A DNA stretch of 64,000 nt from Candidatus Poribacteria bacterium (GTDB taxonomy: Bacteria > Poribacteria > WGA-4E > WGA-3G): NCBI GenBank assembly GCA_958295945.1, contig OY282386.1:1426001-1490000 (forward strand), in the 5' to 3' direction. Within the stretch, counting starts at the first letter, position 1, and each line of letters begins with the position of its first letter. This document shows positions 1 to 8,903 of the stretch, in pieces. A program made the translations under genes and the position numbers. The notes beneath the pieces are model-generated. The model saw only the letters and a list, made by a program, of their open reading frames with translations. It made no database searches and was not told the origin of the DNA.

Positions 1-672
1 TGTTTTAATCGCACGCGCGCATCGTCCGTTGTCCATTGCCAGTCTACCTGCTTTTGCTCTGCATTTCGCCGTTTTTGCCAGGCTTGTGTCTCTCTACGGA
101 GTGTCTCTCTATCTGGGATACGCCGACACAAACATTGACGCGTAAGGACACTCAGTTCTATTTCCGCTATATTCAACCAACTTCCATGTACTGGTGTCCG
201 CACGATTTCTAAACGCTTACGCAACCTATTTGCTTCCTCATTTCCAAACACTTTATTGAGCGATGAAAGTTTGTGTCCATTCAGGTTGTCACAAACTAAA
301 ATCACACTTTCTGCTAATGGGTAGTCCTGATCCAATAGTCCTTGGACTTCTTCTGCCCAATCCTCTGTCTTTCTGTGCGTCCGAACAGACACACGCCTCC
401 ATCCCGATAATGCTTCTGTGAATAGGAAGATATTTGCCGTACCTTTGCGTTTATACTCATTATCTACACGCTTGACTTGCCCCGGTTTCACAGGATGCGG
501 ATCCCGAACATCATCCCTAAGCGTGACAGATTGTTCGTCCATGTTCACAATAGGTATTTCTGTATCCAAAGATTTCTGGTAAAGATCAAGCACTTCTTCC
601 ATTGACTTTACAAACTCAGCATCTTTTTCAGGGGGGATCACCCATTGTTGCTGAAGGTGTGGCTTCAAAGCG
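1..672 (-). pseudogene. IS630-family transposase, DDE half (partial, runs off window)
   Basis: The reading frame is open from the poly-A run at 673-679 to the window edge on the minus strand. It encodes the catalytic DDE_3 half of an IS630/Tc1-mariner transposase. Visible catalytic contexts are VNMDEQ (first Asp), LVCDNLNGH (second Asp) and HGSWLNIAEIELS (Glu). It closely matches the second half of the element at 40686-41931. The helix-turn-helix half lies in a different frame (628-1125). The poly-A run has 7 As here; 9 would fuse the halves and the other copy has 8. With the 5' end also replaced by another IS, this copy is probably dead. Confidence 0.85.
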
Positions 673-1100
673 TTTTTTTAGTGTCTGTCTTACCGTTTCT
701 GGAGAAATGTTTTCCACGATTTCAAGTCTTACCAATTCTGACGCAAGTAGGCGTCCAGTCCATTTAGCAGCACCTTCGGGAGGTTCGCTACAACTCAGTG
801 CTATCAAGTGGGCTTCAGCTTCACCATCAAGTTTACGAGGTGTGGGAGGATGCTCTCGCTTAGCACGAAATAAGACACGAGAAAAACCACCTTCAGCAAA
901 ACGCTTACGCACTTTCGCTACTGTCCTATCAGTGCACTCGGACGCTTCAGCTATTTTCCCATCAGTCCAACCGGGGCCATTGACATCTGATTTCAGCAGA
1001 ATATGAGCATTCCTTATCCTATACGCCTCTTTTTTACCTGTGTTTATACAATCTAACAACTCCTGCCGCTCCGAATCAGTGAGTTGGACAACATATTTCT
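1..1100 (-). mobile_element. IS630-family element, 5' truncated by an ISAs1-family element
   Basis: The element contains both transposase halves but has no intact end inside the window. Its distal end lies before position 1, and its promoter-proximal end is replaced at about 1100 by the inverted repeat of the ISAs1-family element. It belongs to the same subfamily as 40686-41931, with clear but incomplete identity. Confidence 0.75.
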
Positions 1101-1125
1101 CAGGGTTATTTAGTTTTAAAAACAC
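628..1125 (-). pseudogene. IS630-family transposase, N-terminal helix-turn-helix half
   Basis: This is the N-terminal DNA-binding half of an IS630 transposase (motifs HILLKSDVNGPGW, CTDRTVAKVRKRF, RKLDGEAEAHLIAL). It matches the orfA of the copy at 40758-41234. Its first nine codons are not IS630: they are the terminal inverted repeat of the neighbouring ISAs1-family element (the CAGGGTTATTTAG end at 1101), so the natural start is lost and the present ATG is borrowed. The ORF ends just after the A7 run at 673-679, where the DDE half is in another frame. Confidence 0.8.
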
Positions 1126-1554
1126 TCAGTTATTAAGTTAACTGCGAGTAAATGTTTTGAAGCATAATATCTTATTTTATCCGCTATACTTGTTTTATCC
1201 GCTATACTTGTAACTCCAGCAAATATCAGGACTGCTAATGCGGCATTTCGCAAAGCAGCCATTACTTGTAGAATAGCACCAGTTCGGACAGACGATGCGT
1301 CTTCTCCAAGTTGCGTCCCGCGCATCCAATGCGATTCAGGGTTATTTAGTTTTAAAAACACTCAGTTATTAAGTTAACTGCGAGTAAATGTTTTGAAGCA
1401 TAATATCTTATTTTATCCGCTATACTTGTAACTCCAGCAAATATCAGGACTACTAATGCGGCATTTCGCAAAGCAGCCATTACTTGTGGAATAGCACCAG
1501 TTCGGACAGACGATGCGTCTTCTCCAAGTTGCGTCCCGCGCATCCAATGCGATT
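1101..1554. repeat. Tandem duplication of the ISAs1 element end
   Basis: The segment 1101-1336 repeats 1337-1554 almost exactly. The first copy also has an internal 18-bp duplication (ttttatccgctatacttg twice, around 1172-1208). The repeat carries the last ~70 codons of the transposase plus the terminal inverted repeat, and yields a short fused ORF (1116-1361) that is not a real gene. Confidence 0.85.
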
Positions 1555-2514
1555 TGTTCTCTATTGACCAATGCCCACGGCGTAGTTCAAGTAAGTGTTC
1601 GGCAGAGGCTTCTTCGGGTGTCAGACTTGTCCTACCATAGTTGACTTTGGTTGTTTCTTCTCTTGTATTTGGGTTTTTGCGAATATAACGATATTGAATT
1701 ACCTGTTCTATACCTGGCCAGTCCAGATATGCGTTGAGACTTGTGCTTGCTTTCAAACACCTTGTCTCAACTCTCCCATGTGATTTTTCATGCGTCTCGT
1801 GAGTGTCCATAGGGTCGTCCAATAGAGGATGTGTAGCGTCCTCAGAAAGTGTATCAGGAACGTCTTGAAAGAGTTTTTGGATATCATCGTAAAGGTCCGG
1901 GTGGTTGTTTTTGACAGGGAGCACATAGTCTCCATTCCCCGCTATGATGGCGTGGCAGAAAGTTTTCTGCGTCAAAAGTGCGTCTGTTGTGATGACTGGA
2001 CCACTCACATCAAAGTTTTCAAGGATCTCTGTTGAGATCGGTATTTCGTTGGTTTTGTCCCTGACACCTTGTTGTGTCAGTGTAACCCCTAACTCAGGAG
2101 AAACAACCGAAAGCAAATGGCTTATGGCTGCACCAGATTTTTTACTGGCACGCATCGTTGGACCGTCTATAGCCACTGTGTCAAGACACCCTGCTAAATC
2201 AGATCGACTTGGACAAAGGTCTTCTACCCAGTTTGTCCAAGTCTTTTCAACAGCATCAGCATCTATTTTTTTTAGAACATTATGTCCCGTTGCGGAACAA
2301 GGTGATGTCTTGTGTGTCCAACCGAGTGCTCGGACGAGTTCTGGTTGAGATCGTGTCCACTTTGCGATGGAAGTCCATCCTTTATGTCCAGTCATAAACC
2401 AATAATGACAAGCCCGAGGATTGAGTTCAACGGGTGTCGTTTTCCTTTATCGTTGCGCGGGTCATGGATTTCTGCTAATCTATCTAACAAGTGTCGAGAG
2501 TTTTTCTCTGACAT
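1352..2514 (-). pseudogene. ISAs1-family transposase, frameshifted near N-terminus
   Basis: The main ORF (1352-2395, 347 aa) is an ISAs1/H-repeat-type DDE transposase. Catalytic contexts visible are VAIDGPTMRAS (Asp), VITTDALLTQK (Asp) and GHWSIENKSHWMRG (Glu). Its natural N-terminus lies upstream in another frame: an ATG at 2514 gives MSEKNSRHLLDRLAEI and ends at a TGA about 40 codons later, exactly where the main ORF begins. One missing base at GGTTTATGACTGG (around 2392-2404) explains the break. The summed length, about 387 aa, is normal for the family. The Asp and Glu residues are intact, so only the frameshift argues against activity. Confidence 0.8.
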
Positions 2515-2662
2515 TTTTCACCTCAAAGGTCCAGTTTTTTAAGGTGAAGTCCAGCAGATATAGCGTGAAAAATCACGCTATATCTGCGTTACCAAGAATA
2601 TTAACGTTTGTGATAAAAAACAACTAAAATACCTAAAACTAAATAACCCTGATAAAACACTC

Positions 2663-2692
2663 TTGACATTACAACTCTTAGTAAAGTATAAT
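2663..2692 (+). promoter_or_regulatory. Sigma-70-type promoter for trpA
   Basis: A TTGACA box at 2663-2668 and a TATAAT box at 2687-2692 are separated by 18 bp. The -35 box begins 12 bp after the ISAs1 inverted repeat ends at 2651, so the promoter lies outside the element but next to it. Predicted transcription would begin near 2699, giving a short leader to the trpA ATG at 2735. Confidence 0.65.
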
Positions 2693-2734
2693 TTAGAATA
2701 CCAATATAAGAAACGAAAAGACACTATAATATTG

Positions 2735-3535
2735 ATGAACCGAATTGATAAAAAATTTCAAGACCTGCGCCAACAACGTTCACGTGCATTTATGCCCTAC
2801 CTGTGTGCAGGTGACCCTACCCCACAATTAACCACTGAACTCCTTCTTACACTTGAGGCTGCAGGTGCTGATCTGATTGAACTCGGTGTGCCTTTCTCAG
2901 ATCCAATCGCTGATGGACCTACCATTCAACGCGCCAGTGAACGAGCACTAAAACACCGTATCTCACTACAACAGATACTTGAAATGGTTAGCGAACTTCG
3001 TTTCAAGACAGAAATCCCTATTGCTCTGATGAGTTATTATAACCCTATCTTTCGGATGGGTGAGGAGCAATTTTGCAAAGCTGCGCAAGAAGCAGGGATT
3101 GACGGCGTTATTGTGCCAGACTTGCCGGTAGAGGAGGCACAATCATTGTTGGATGTTGCGCCACAATATAGTCTCTCAACTATATTCCTTGCCGCACCGA
3201 CAAGTCCACCTGATCGTATGAAAAGCATTGCAGACGCAAGTACCGGTTTCATATACTGTGTATCCTTGACAGGCGTGACTGGAGCCAGAACAACTTTGTC
3301 CGATGAAGTTGCACCGATGATAACAGAACTTCGTAAGCATACAGAAAAACCGATAAGTGTCGGTTTTGGTGTGTCAACACCTGAGCATGCGGGTCAGGTG
3401 GCAGAAGTTGCTGATGGTGTTATTGTCGGAAGTGCAATTGTCAACGTGATTGAAGCGCATAAGGATGACGAGACAAAAATGCTTGCTGCTGTGAAGCAAT
3501 TTGCATCTGATCTTGCAGCTGGCGTGAAAGCATAG
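2735..3535 (+). CDS. trpA: Tryptophan synthase alpha subunit
   Basis: TrpA cleaves indole-3-glycerol phosphate to indole and glyceraldehyde 3-phosphate in tryptophan synthesis, and passes indole to TrpB. The ATG at 2735 gives 266 aa, the normal length; an upstream TTG in frame overlaps the promoter and is rejected. The two catalytic acids fall at the canonical numbers: Glu49 (in IELGVPFSDP) and Asp60 (in PIADGPT). The phosphate-binding region near the C-terminus (VGFGVSTPEH, ADGVIVGSAIV) is present. There is no trpB or other trp gene in the window, so the gene is isolated between an IS element and a convergent aldo/keto reductase gene. No clear Shine-Dalgarno sequence is visible. Confidence 0.95.
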   Translation: MNRIDKKFQDLRQQRSRAFMPYLCAGDPTPQLTTELLLTLEAAGADLIELGVPFSDPIADGPTIQRASERALKHRISLQQILEMVSELRFKTEIPIALMSYYNPIFRMGEEQFCKAAQEAGIDGVIVPDLPVEEAQSLLDVAPQYSLSTIFLAAPTSPPDRMKSIADASTGFIYCVSLTGVTGARTTLSDEVAPMITELRKHTEKPISVGFGVSTPEHAGQVAEVADGVIVGSAIVNVIEAHKDDETKMLAAVKQFASDLAAGVKA

Positions 3536-3543
3536 GGTGTGTC

Positions 3544-4440
3544 TTACATACCACGTTTGATACCAAATTCTGTCTCAAATTCTTGCCATATTTCTTCTGG
3601 TATGTCTGCAGTTGCTGCTGCAAATCCATCTTCTACCTGCTCTTTATCTGCGGGACCGAACATCACGACACCATTGATCGGTGCAGCGAGACAGAACTGC
3701 AATGCTAAGTGACGGATATTGACGTTGCGTTCTTGACACCACTTCCACATTGCGTGAGCCTTAGGTTCATCATCAGGATTTCGTCTACGTTCCTCATCAA
3801 CGTTTGGTTCTTTGCCTGTGAGACTTCCCATTCCAAGTGGACTTGCAAGGATTATACCGACATCATGTTTTCGCGCTAAAGGTAAGGTTGTCTTTGCCAC
3901 AGATTGAGAAATCAATGTATAATCCAGAAAGGTGAGAATTAGATCAATATGTCCTGTTTCAATCATTTGCTTATGAAAGTCGTGTGAACGCACGCCTGCA
4001 CCAATATTCTTGATTAGACCTTCATCTTTCATCTCCAGAAGTGTATCCAACGCACATCCTTTTCCTAACACACTTTCCATATCCAATGGGTCATGTATCA
4101 ACAATGCATCAAGATAGTCAGTTCGCATGTCTTTTAGACTATTCATCACACTCCACCTTGTTCCATCTGCGGAGAAGTCTTTTCTACGTTCTGGATGTGT
4201 GCCAACTTTTGCCTGCAGATACACTTTTTCTCTCAAACCGTCAGATAGTGCTTCTCCCCAAAGATGTTCTCTATGTCCAGGATAGGTGTCAATATAGTTG
4301 ATGCCAAGTTCAATTGCTCTTCTGATTGCACCAATTACCTCTTCATCAGGTTTTGAGTTCAACCATGCTGCACCAAGTGCTAAAGCATTTGGTCGCATTT
4401 CTGTACGTCCCATTCTGCGAGTTTCTAATTTTTGTGTCAT
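3544..4440 (-). CDS. Aldo/keto reductase family oxidoreductase
   Basis: A 298-aa TIM-barrel NAD(P)H-dependent oxidoreductase of the aldo/keto reductase superfamily. Of the usual catalytic tetrad, Asp51 (NYIDTYPGH), Lys78 (LQAKVGT) and His116 (LLIHDP) are visible. The position five residues after Asp51, normally the catalytic Tyr, is His56; a Tyr sits nearby at 53. The cofactor-site segment toward the C-terminus (VVMFGPADKEQVEDGF) is present. It is the last gene of the minus-strand run starting at 10609, 24 bp after the TPP enzyme gene. The substrate cannot be deduced; the class is best compared with aldose 1-dehydrogenase-like members. Confidence 0.85.
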   Translation of the reverse strand: MTQKLETRRMGRTEMRPNALALGAAWLNSKPDEEVIGAIRRAIELGINYIDTYPGHREHLWGEALSDGLREKVYLQAKVGTHPERRKDFSADGTRWSVMNSLKDMRTDYLDALLIHDPLDMESVLGKGCALDTLLEMKDEGLIKNIGAGVRSHDFHKQMIETGHIDLILTFLDYTLISQSVAKTTLPLARKHDVGIILASPLGMGSLTGKEPNVDEERRRNPDDEPKAHAMWKWCQERNVNIRHLALQFCLAAPINGVVMFGPADKEQVEDGFAAATADIPEEIWQEFETEFGIKRGM

Positions 4441-4464
4441 AATTGTATCCTAATAATTGTTATG

Positions 4465-5064
4465 CTAATTACCTTCAAGTGTCTTTCTCAACTTATGTGT
4501 TGATGTAGCAAGCGACTCTTGTAAATATGGATATTGAAAGTTACCCCATCTATCTGGTGGTGGCTCATTTGCCTCTGCGATTTTAAGATTTACAAAAGTT
4601 GGTCCATCTTGATTCCAGATTCTTGGTAGGTCTGTATTAAGTGTATTCAGATCATCATATTCATATACTTTCTGAAATCCTGTTCCCTCTGCTATTGTCG
4701 TCCAACTAAAGTTAGTATTATAGGGAACAGGTTGATTACCCGTAACTTCGTAAGTTCCGTTATCGGATACAAAAAGGAGCAAGTTTGTAGGAGGAGACCT
4801 TAGCGCAGTAATCGTTGCGAGTGTTCCTAAGCACATCAACATGCTGCCGTCACCATTCAACACAACAACCTTTTTATTGGGTTTGGCAAGTGCAATTCCG
4901 AGTGCCAAATCCGCGGCATGCCCCATAGCACTTCCAACCGATGCATAGTCAAAGGGATGTGTTGAGATTTTTGCCCACGGAACAGCCATACCCATCGTGG
5001 TTACGACGATTTCGTCTGTACGTTGTGATGCGATCAGTTTAAGACATTCTTCTTTGTTTAGCAT
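4465..5064 (-). CDS. Thiamine pyrophosphate-dependent enzyme, PP-domain subunit
   Basis: A 199-aa protein that is only the C-terminal TPP-binding (PP) domain of the decarboxylase/acetolactate synthase fold. The cofactor motif is GDG at 71-73 followed by the conserved Asn at 102 (VSDNGTY). The size and the ASVGSAMGHAADLALG segment resemble the beta subunit of split sulfopyruvate decarboxylase or phosphonopyruvate decarboxylase-like enzymes. These need a partner with the PYR domain, which does not occur in this window. It lies 24 bp upstream of the aldo/keto reductase gene and 24 bp downstream of the lipoprotein gene, so it is probably co-transcribed. The exact substrate is not known. Confidence 0.75.
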   Translation of the reverse strand: MLNKEECLKLIASQRTDEIVVTTMGMAVPWAKISTHPFDYASVGSAMGHAADLALGIALAKPNKKVVVLNGDGSMLMCLGTLATITALRSPPTNLLLFVSDNGTYEVTGNQPVPYNTNFSWTTIAEGTGFQKVYEYDDLNTLNTDLPRIWNQDGPTFVNLKIAEANEPPPDRWGNFQYPYLQESLATSTHKLRKTLEGN

Positions 5065-5088
5065 AATTTAGAATCTTTAGTATAAAAA

Positions 5089-6522
5089 CTACTGCTCCTC
5101 TGAACGAATGAATTTCATTGTAGGAGGATTTAACACATTTGTTGTCATTAGTTGGAGTTCTTGCATAAATTCTGTTTCAGATTGGACCCCGTTTATTCCA
5201 CCATCCCAAATTGCTATTGATCTATAGTTGATTTTTCCATCAGAATCTGGATTTAGGATCATTGTTATCAATGATGGATCAGTTTCAATTACACCACCAT
5301 CCTGTGTTTTTTTATAGATAAGTGAAAATCCGAGTGAATATGTACCTTTTGGGTCTGTTCCCCAACTCCATAACACACCTTGGTCTTCGTCTACATCATG
5401 ATTGGTGCTAATTTTGGGTATCCCAACAACAAAAGCATAATCCGATGGTAATTCTCTATCTATCTGTATATGCTGTTCAATTCCTGCATTTCTTCCATAA
5501 ATAAAAGTGTTTATCGTCAAGTGATATGTTTCACCGTCTATTCTTAAACTTGGAATAATCCGTTGAACAATTGATCGCATTGAACCATTTGCGATTATAC
5601 GGACGTAATCTCCTTCCATTGGTAGGGGAATCATTTGGTTCTTACTCTCATTCCATAAAGCTATCCCACCACACCCGATTAAACCCTCTTCTGTAACTAA
5701 TGCAACTAGATTCGTAGTCTCTAAATCCAGAAGTTCATTTAATGATAGTCCAATAGATTTGTAAAGATTTAGTTGTCCATCATTTTTTCGAACATAGTAG
5801 TTCTCCTGATTTTCAAAATCATGAATGACCCAACGATGCTCCATTTTTTCAACATCAATAATTAGTGCTTGAGGCTTCTGAGTCAGTGAAACCTTGTGCC
5901 TATCAAAGAAGCTTCTAAAGTCTGGTGAAAGTTGCTCTGCCAAGTCTAATTCAGTCTGATACATCGTATCTACGCTGAATAGTTCTTGTCTCCTTTTCCC
6001 ATACGCATTGATTGCTCCATTGGGTTTTAGTATGTATGCGACTAAATCAGATTCAATTGCTGCGGTGGCATTAAGTTCAGGAAATATACCCGCGCGAGTC
6101 AATTTCTGAACATCAAGTGTAAAAGTTGCCTTAACATTTGGGTCGTATAGGATTGAAACCTCTTTCGTTTCTTCAGATTTCAAGTCTAATAAGAAAATCA
6201 ACTGATCCCTTACTCCATCATAATCCACATCATCTGCTTGAGAAGGAATCATTGCTTCACGCGGTGCTTTACCAGTGACCACGGAAAAGGCATTCAGCGA
6301 GAAATCTGCACTTACCTTCTTTAGTTGTTCTAATGTGAGTACGATGGGTATGTTGTCTCTGTCAACGCGTAAGGTATTTTGAATAGATACACGTATACGA
6401 TTTGCGTCCTGCTTACCACCTGGGAATGTACATCCCGTCATAATAATTAGATAGCATAAAAGTAGATAAAGACTATATTTTGTATATTGATAATTGGTTT
6501 TGTCATTTAGATGTATATTCAC
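5089..6522 (-). CDS. Lipoprotein, DUF4861-like
   Basis: A 477-aa exported protein beginning at a GTG. A hydrophobic stretch (residues 17-28) ends in the lipobox IMTGC, so Cys31 is probably lipidated. The rest is beta-rich. The early segment with IPIVLTLEQLKKV and DYDGVRDQLIFLLDL, and the later region with DVEKMEHRWVIHDF and YGRNAGIEQHIQID, recall DUF4861 proteins of polysaccharide-degrading bacteria; this assignment is tentative. It sits inside the operon, 35 bp after the aminotransferase and before the TPP enzyme. A periplasmic or surface role in carbohydrate handling is an inference. Confidence 0.6.
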   Translation of the reverse strand: MNIHLNDKTNYQYTKYSLYLLLCYLIIMTGCTFPGGKQDANRIRVSIQNTLRVDRDNIPIVLTLEQLKKVSADFSLNAFSVVTGKAPREAMIPSQADDVDYDGVRDQLIFLLDLKSEETKEVSILYDPNVKATFTLDVQKLTRAGIFPELNATAAIESDLVAYILKPNGAINAYGKRRQELFSVDTMYQTELDLAEQLSPDFRSFFDRHKVSLTQKPQALIIDVEKMEHRWVIHDFENQENYYVRKNDGQLNLYKSIGLSLNELLDLETTNLVALVTEEGLIGCGGIALWNESKNQMIPLPMEGDYVRIIANGSMRSIVQRIIPSLRIDGETYHLTINTFIYGRNAGIEQHIQIDRELPSDYAFVVGIPKISTNHDVDEDQGVLWSWGTDPKGTYSLGFSLIYKKTQDGGVIETDPSLITMILNPDSDGKINYRSIAIWDGGINGVQSETEFMQELQLMTTNVLNPPTMKFIRSEEQ

Positions 6523-6557
6523 TATATTATTCTCAAATTTCTTTTGTTAGGAAAATA

Positions 6558-7718
6558 TTATTGGTCAGGTAGAACTTCAAGCAATCGTTCTATTTCTAAC
6601 TCAGCGTTGTAAAAATGTGGTGATATTCTCACACCTCTGCCTCGTTCAGCAGTTATAATGTTATTCTCTTGTAGCAAGTCAACAATTTCGGATGGTGAAT
6701 GTCTTTTAGATTCAAATATTACGATTCCTGCTCGTTCAGAATCATCCTTAGGGGTAGTTACATAATAACCTCTCTCTTCCAAACCAGTAATTAATTTTGA
6801 AGTAAGTTCAAGGACATGGCTTTCAATTGTTGAGATACCGACTTCAAGCAATAGATTAAGTGCAGCATTAAGTCCATACAAACCTACACTATTATATGAA
6901 CCTTCTTCAAATCGTGTAGCATCGGGTTTCAGTGTTAAATCGTAGTCAAGAAATTCGCGAGGATTTACAACACTTGCCCATCCAATATTTGTGTTGATAA
7001 GTTGATCCAGTTTGTCTTTAGTGCAGTAAAATATTGCAGCTCCTTCCGGTGCTAACAACCATTTGTGTCCATCTGCTGCGAGTATATCAATGTGACAAGA
7101 TTTCGCATCTACCTCAATGACACCGAGACTCTGAATAGCATCTACAACAAACCAGATATCGCGTTCGCGACATATTTCGCCAATAGTTTTGATGTCATTT
7201 CTAAAACCGGAAGCAAATTCTACATGACTGAGTGTAACGACTCTTGTCCTATTGTCAATTGAAGCTACTATATCATCAAGATCAATTTTTCCATGATTTT
7301 CAGGAACCATTCTGGTATCAACGCCATATCGTTGCTTCAGGCTCCACCACGGATATACATTTGCTGGGAATTCCACAGCGGTCGTAACCACGTTATCTCC
7401 TTCACGCCAATCTATCCCGTTAGCTGCAATAAGTATTCCTTGCGTAGTATTTTTCATGAATGCTATTTCAGATGTATCTGCGTTGATAAGTTGTGCCGCA
7501 ACATTACGACACCTTTCTGCTGTTTCTACCCATGATTCTACGTTTACTGCGCCGTTGTCTGTGGCATCATGGACAAAATCTATCATAGCATCCCTAACCC
7601 GTTTGGATAAAGGAGCAACCCCCGCATGGTTCATATAAACATAATTTTCAGTTACTGGGAATTCGGTGCGCCACTTTTCAGCTATAGATGTCAACATGTT
7701 TTCCATCATCCTTTGCAT
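6558..7718 (-). CDS. Class V aminotransferase (cysteine desulfurase-like fold)
   Basis: A PLP-dependent enzyme of 386 aa (379 aa if the ATG at 7697 is used; several in-frame ATGs occur). The PLP Lys is Lys219 in ADGHKWLLAPEG. Asp193 (VVDAIQS) would contact the pyridine ring, and SHVEFASG at 165-171 is typical of the SufS/isopenicillin-N-epimerase branch. Cys-desulfurase activity is not certain: I see no obvious conserved catalytic Cys loop. The gene overlaps the end of the glycosyltransferase gene by 20-41 bases, so the two are translationally coupled. Confidence 0.85.
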   Translation of the reverse strand: MQRMMENMLTSIAEKWRTEFPVTENYVYMNHAGVAPLSKRVRDAMIDFVHDATDNGAVNVESWVETAERCRNVAAQLINADTSEIAFMKNTTQGILIAANGIDWREGDNVVTTAVEFPANVYPWWSLKQRYGVDTRMVPENHGKIDLDDIVASIDNRTRVVTLSHVEFASGFRNDIKTIGEICRERDIWFVVDAIQSLGVIEVDAKSCHIDILAADGHKWLLAPEGAAIFYCTKDKLDQLINTNIGWASVVNPREFLDYDLTLKPDATRFEEGSYNSVGLYGLNAALNLLLEVGISTIESHVLELTSKLITGLEERGYYVTTPKDDSERAGIVIFESKRHSPSEIVDLLQENNIITAERGRGVRISPHFYNAELEIERLLEVLPDQ

Positions 7719-8901
7719 CTAAGAAAATATCAACCTGATAATCAATCACCCGTTTAGCATTTGCATAGGCTATAGTTTCACCGAATAGACCGATGAAGAA
7801 GAGAAGAATGCCAATGCTCAATAGAATCTGTCCGTAATAAGGAAACAGAAACGTAAGGATACCACCTGTTACAAACAGTAATGCTGCTGGAGGACCAAAA
7901 TAGCGTATAGGCCGTCGAGCACAACGGTGTATAAAGAAAGATGCAAACGGACTTAAATCGGCAGTACAAACTTGGGATATTCCAATTGACCATCCCGTTA
8001 ATGCACTGATTAAGATAATAAGAACTCCTAATGCTAAATAACAGATTGATGAATTTATGTCGTGTTTAATCAGAAAGAAACCTATAATGAAAATTGGAAG
8101 GCTGAATAATGCTGCGACTCTGTAGACATTTATATGTGGATTCAAATATCTATGAAAGGAATGTTGTTGTGTATTAGGATTGATAAGATTATTCTTACGT
8201 GCGAAAACTGATAGAATCAACTTAAATGCTAAAATATCCAGAATGACTCGCCAGATTCTCCCAAGTCCATATTTGCTTGTACCAAACCTTCGTGGGTGGT
8301 GCTTCACCACAATTTCAGTAATCCTCGCTCCAACAACAGTAGACATTGCTGGAATAAAGCGGTGCATCTCTCCATAGAGAGGAACTTGCTTTATTACCTC
8401 AGAGCGATATGCTTTCAGTGAACATCCATTGTCATGAATTGCGACACCTGTGACCATGCTAATAATCCAGTTTGCAACAATAGATGGGACTCTTCGTGAC
8501 CAGAATTTATCCTGGCGTTCCTTCCGCCAACCGCATACCAAATCGTAGTCATCATCAAGTTTCTCAAGGAGTTGTGGTATGTCCGCAGGATCATTCTGCA
8601 GATCTCCGTCCATACTGATAATACGTTCACCCTGTGCATATTCAAATCCTGCAGCCATTGCAGCAGTTTGACCGGCATTCTCTTGAAATTTAATTATTGA
8701 GAGATTGTGTTCTGTATCACGCAATTCAGAAAGCACTTCATAGGTGTTGTCTTGACTACCATCGTCAACAAATATTACCTCATAGGTCAGTCCGATAGAA
8801 TCACACACTGTGCTTATTTTCTCATACAACGGACGGACATTTTCCTCCTCGTTATAAACAGGAACAACAATTGATAGATATGGTTTCTGTGTAGCGTTCA
8901 A
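7678..8901 (-). CDS. Membrane glycosyltransferase family 2 (polyprenyl-phosphate sugar transferase type)
   Basis: A 407-aa GT2 enzyme of the DPM1/ArnC type, which moves a sugar from a nucleotide donor to a polyprenyl phosphate or lipid acceptor at the membrane. The GT-A domain shows VVPVYNEEENV, VDDGSQDNT (Asp46-Asp47) and the metal-binding DGD at 98-100 in SMDGDLQNDP. After about residue 250, four hydrophobic segments follow. Translation most likely starts at the TTG at 8901, preceded by AAGGAG. The gene starts two bases after the stop of the nucleotidyltransferase gene, which could make its sugar donor. Confidence 0.85.
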   Translation of the reverse strand: MNATQKPYLSIVVPVYNEEENVRPLYEKISTVCDSIGLTYEVIFVDDGSQDNTYEVLSELRDTEHNLSIIKFQENAGQTAAMAAGFEYAQGERIISMDGDLQNDPADIPQLLEKLDDDYDLVCGWRKERQDKFWSRRVPSIVANWIISMVTGVAIHDNGCSLKAYRSEVIKQVPLYGEMHRFIPAMSTVVGARITEIVVKHHPRRFGTSKYGLGRIWRVILDILAFKLILSVFARKNNLINPNTQQHSFHRYLNPHINVYRVAALFSLPIFIIGFFLIKHDINSSICYLALGVLIILISALTGWSIGISQVCTADLSPFASFFIHRCARRPIRYFGPPAALLFVTGGILTFLFPYYGQILLSIGILLFFIGLFGETIAYANAKRVIDYQVDIFLDAKDDGKHVDIYS

Positions 8902-8903
8902 TG

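Larger units (their letters stand above)
1101..2651 (-). mobile_element. ISAs1-family insertion sequence with duplicated end
   Basis: The terminal inverted repeats are CAGGGTTATTTAGTTTTA at 1337 (repeated at 1101) and its reverse complement ending at 2651. The core element is 1337-2651 (1315 bp). The extra piece 1101-1336 is a tandem copy of the transposase 3' end plus inverted repeat. No matching target-site duplication was found, as expected if the duplication or a deletion removed one flank. Confidence 0.8.

Noticed and set aside
1116-1361. 81-codon ORF in the ISAs1 end duplication
   Set aside because: It is the end of the transposase copied beside the terminal repeat, not an independent gene.
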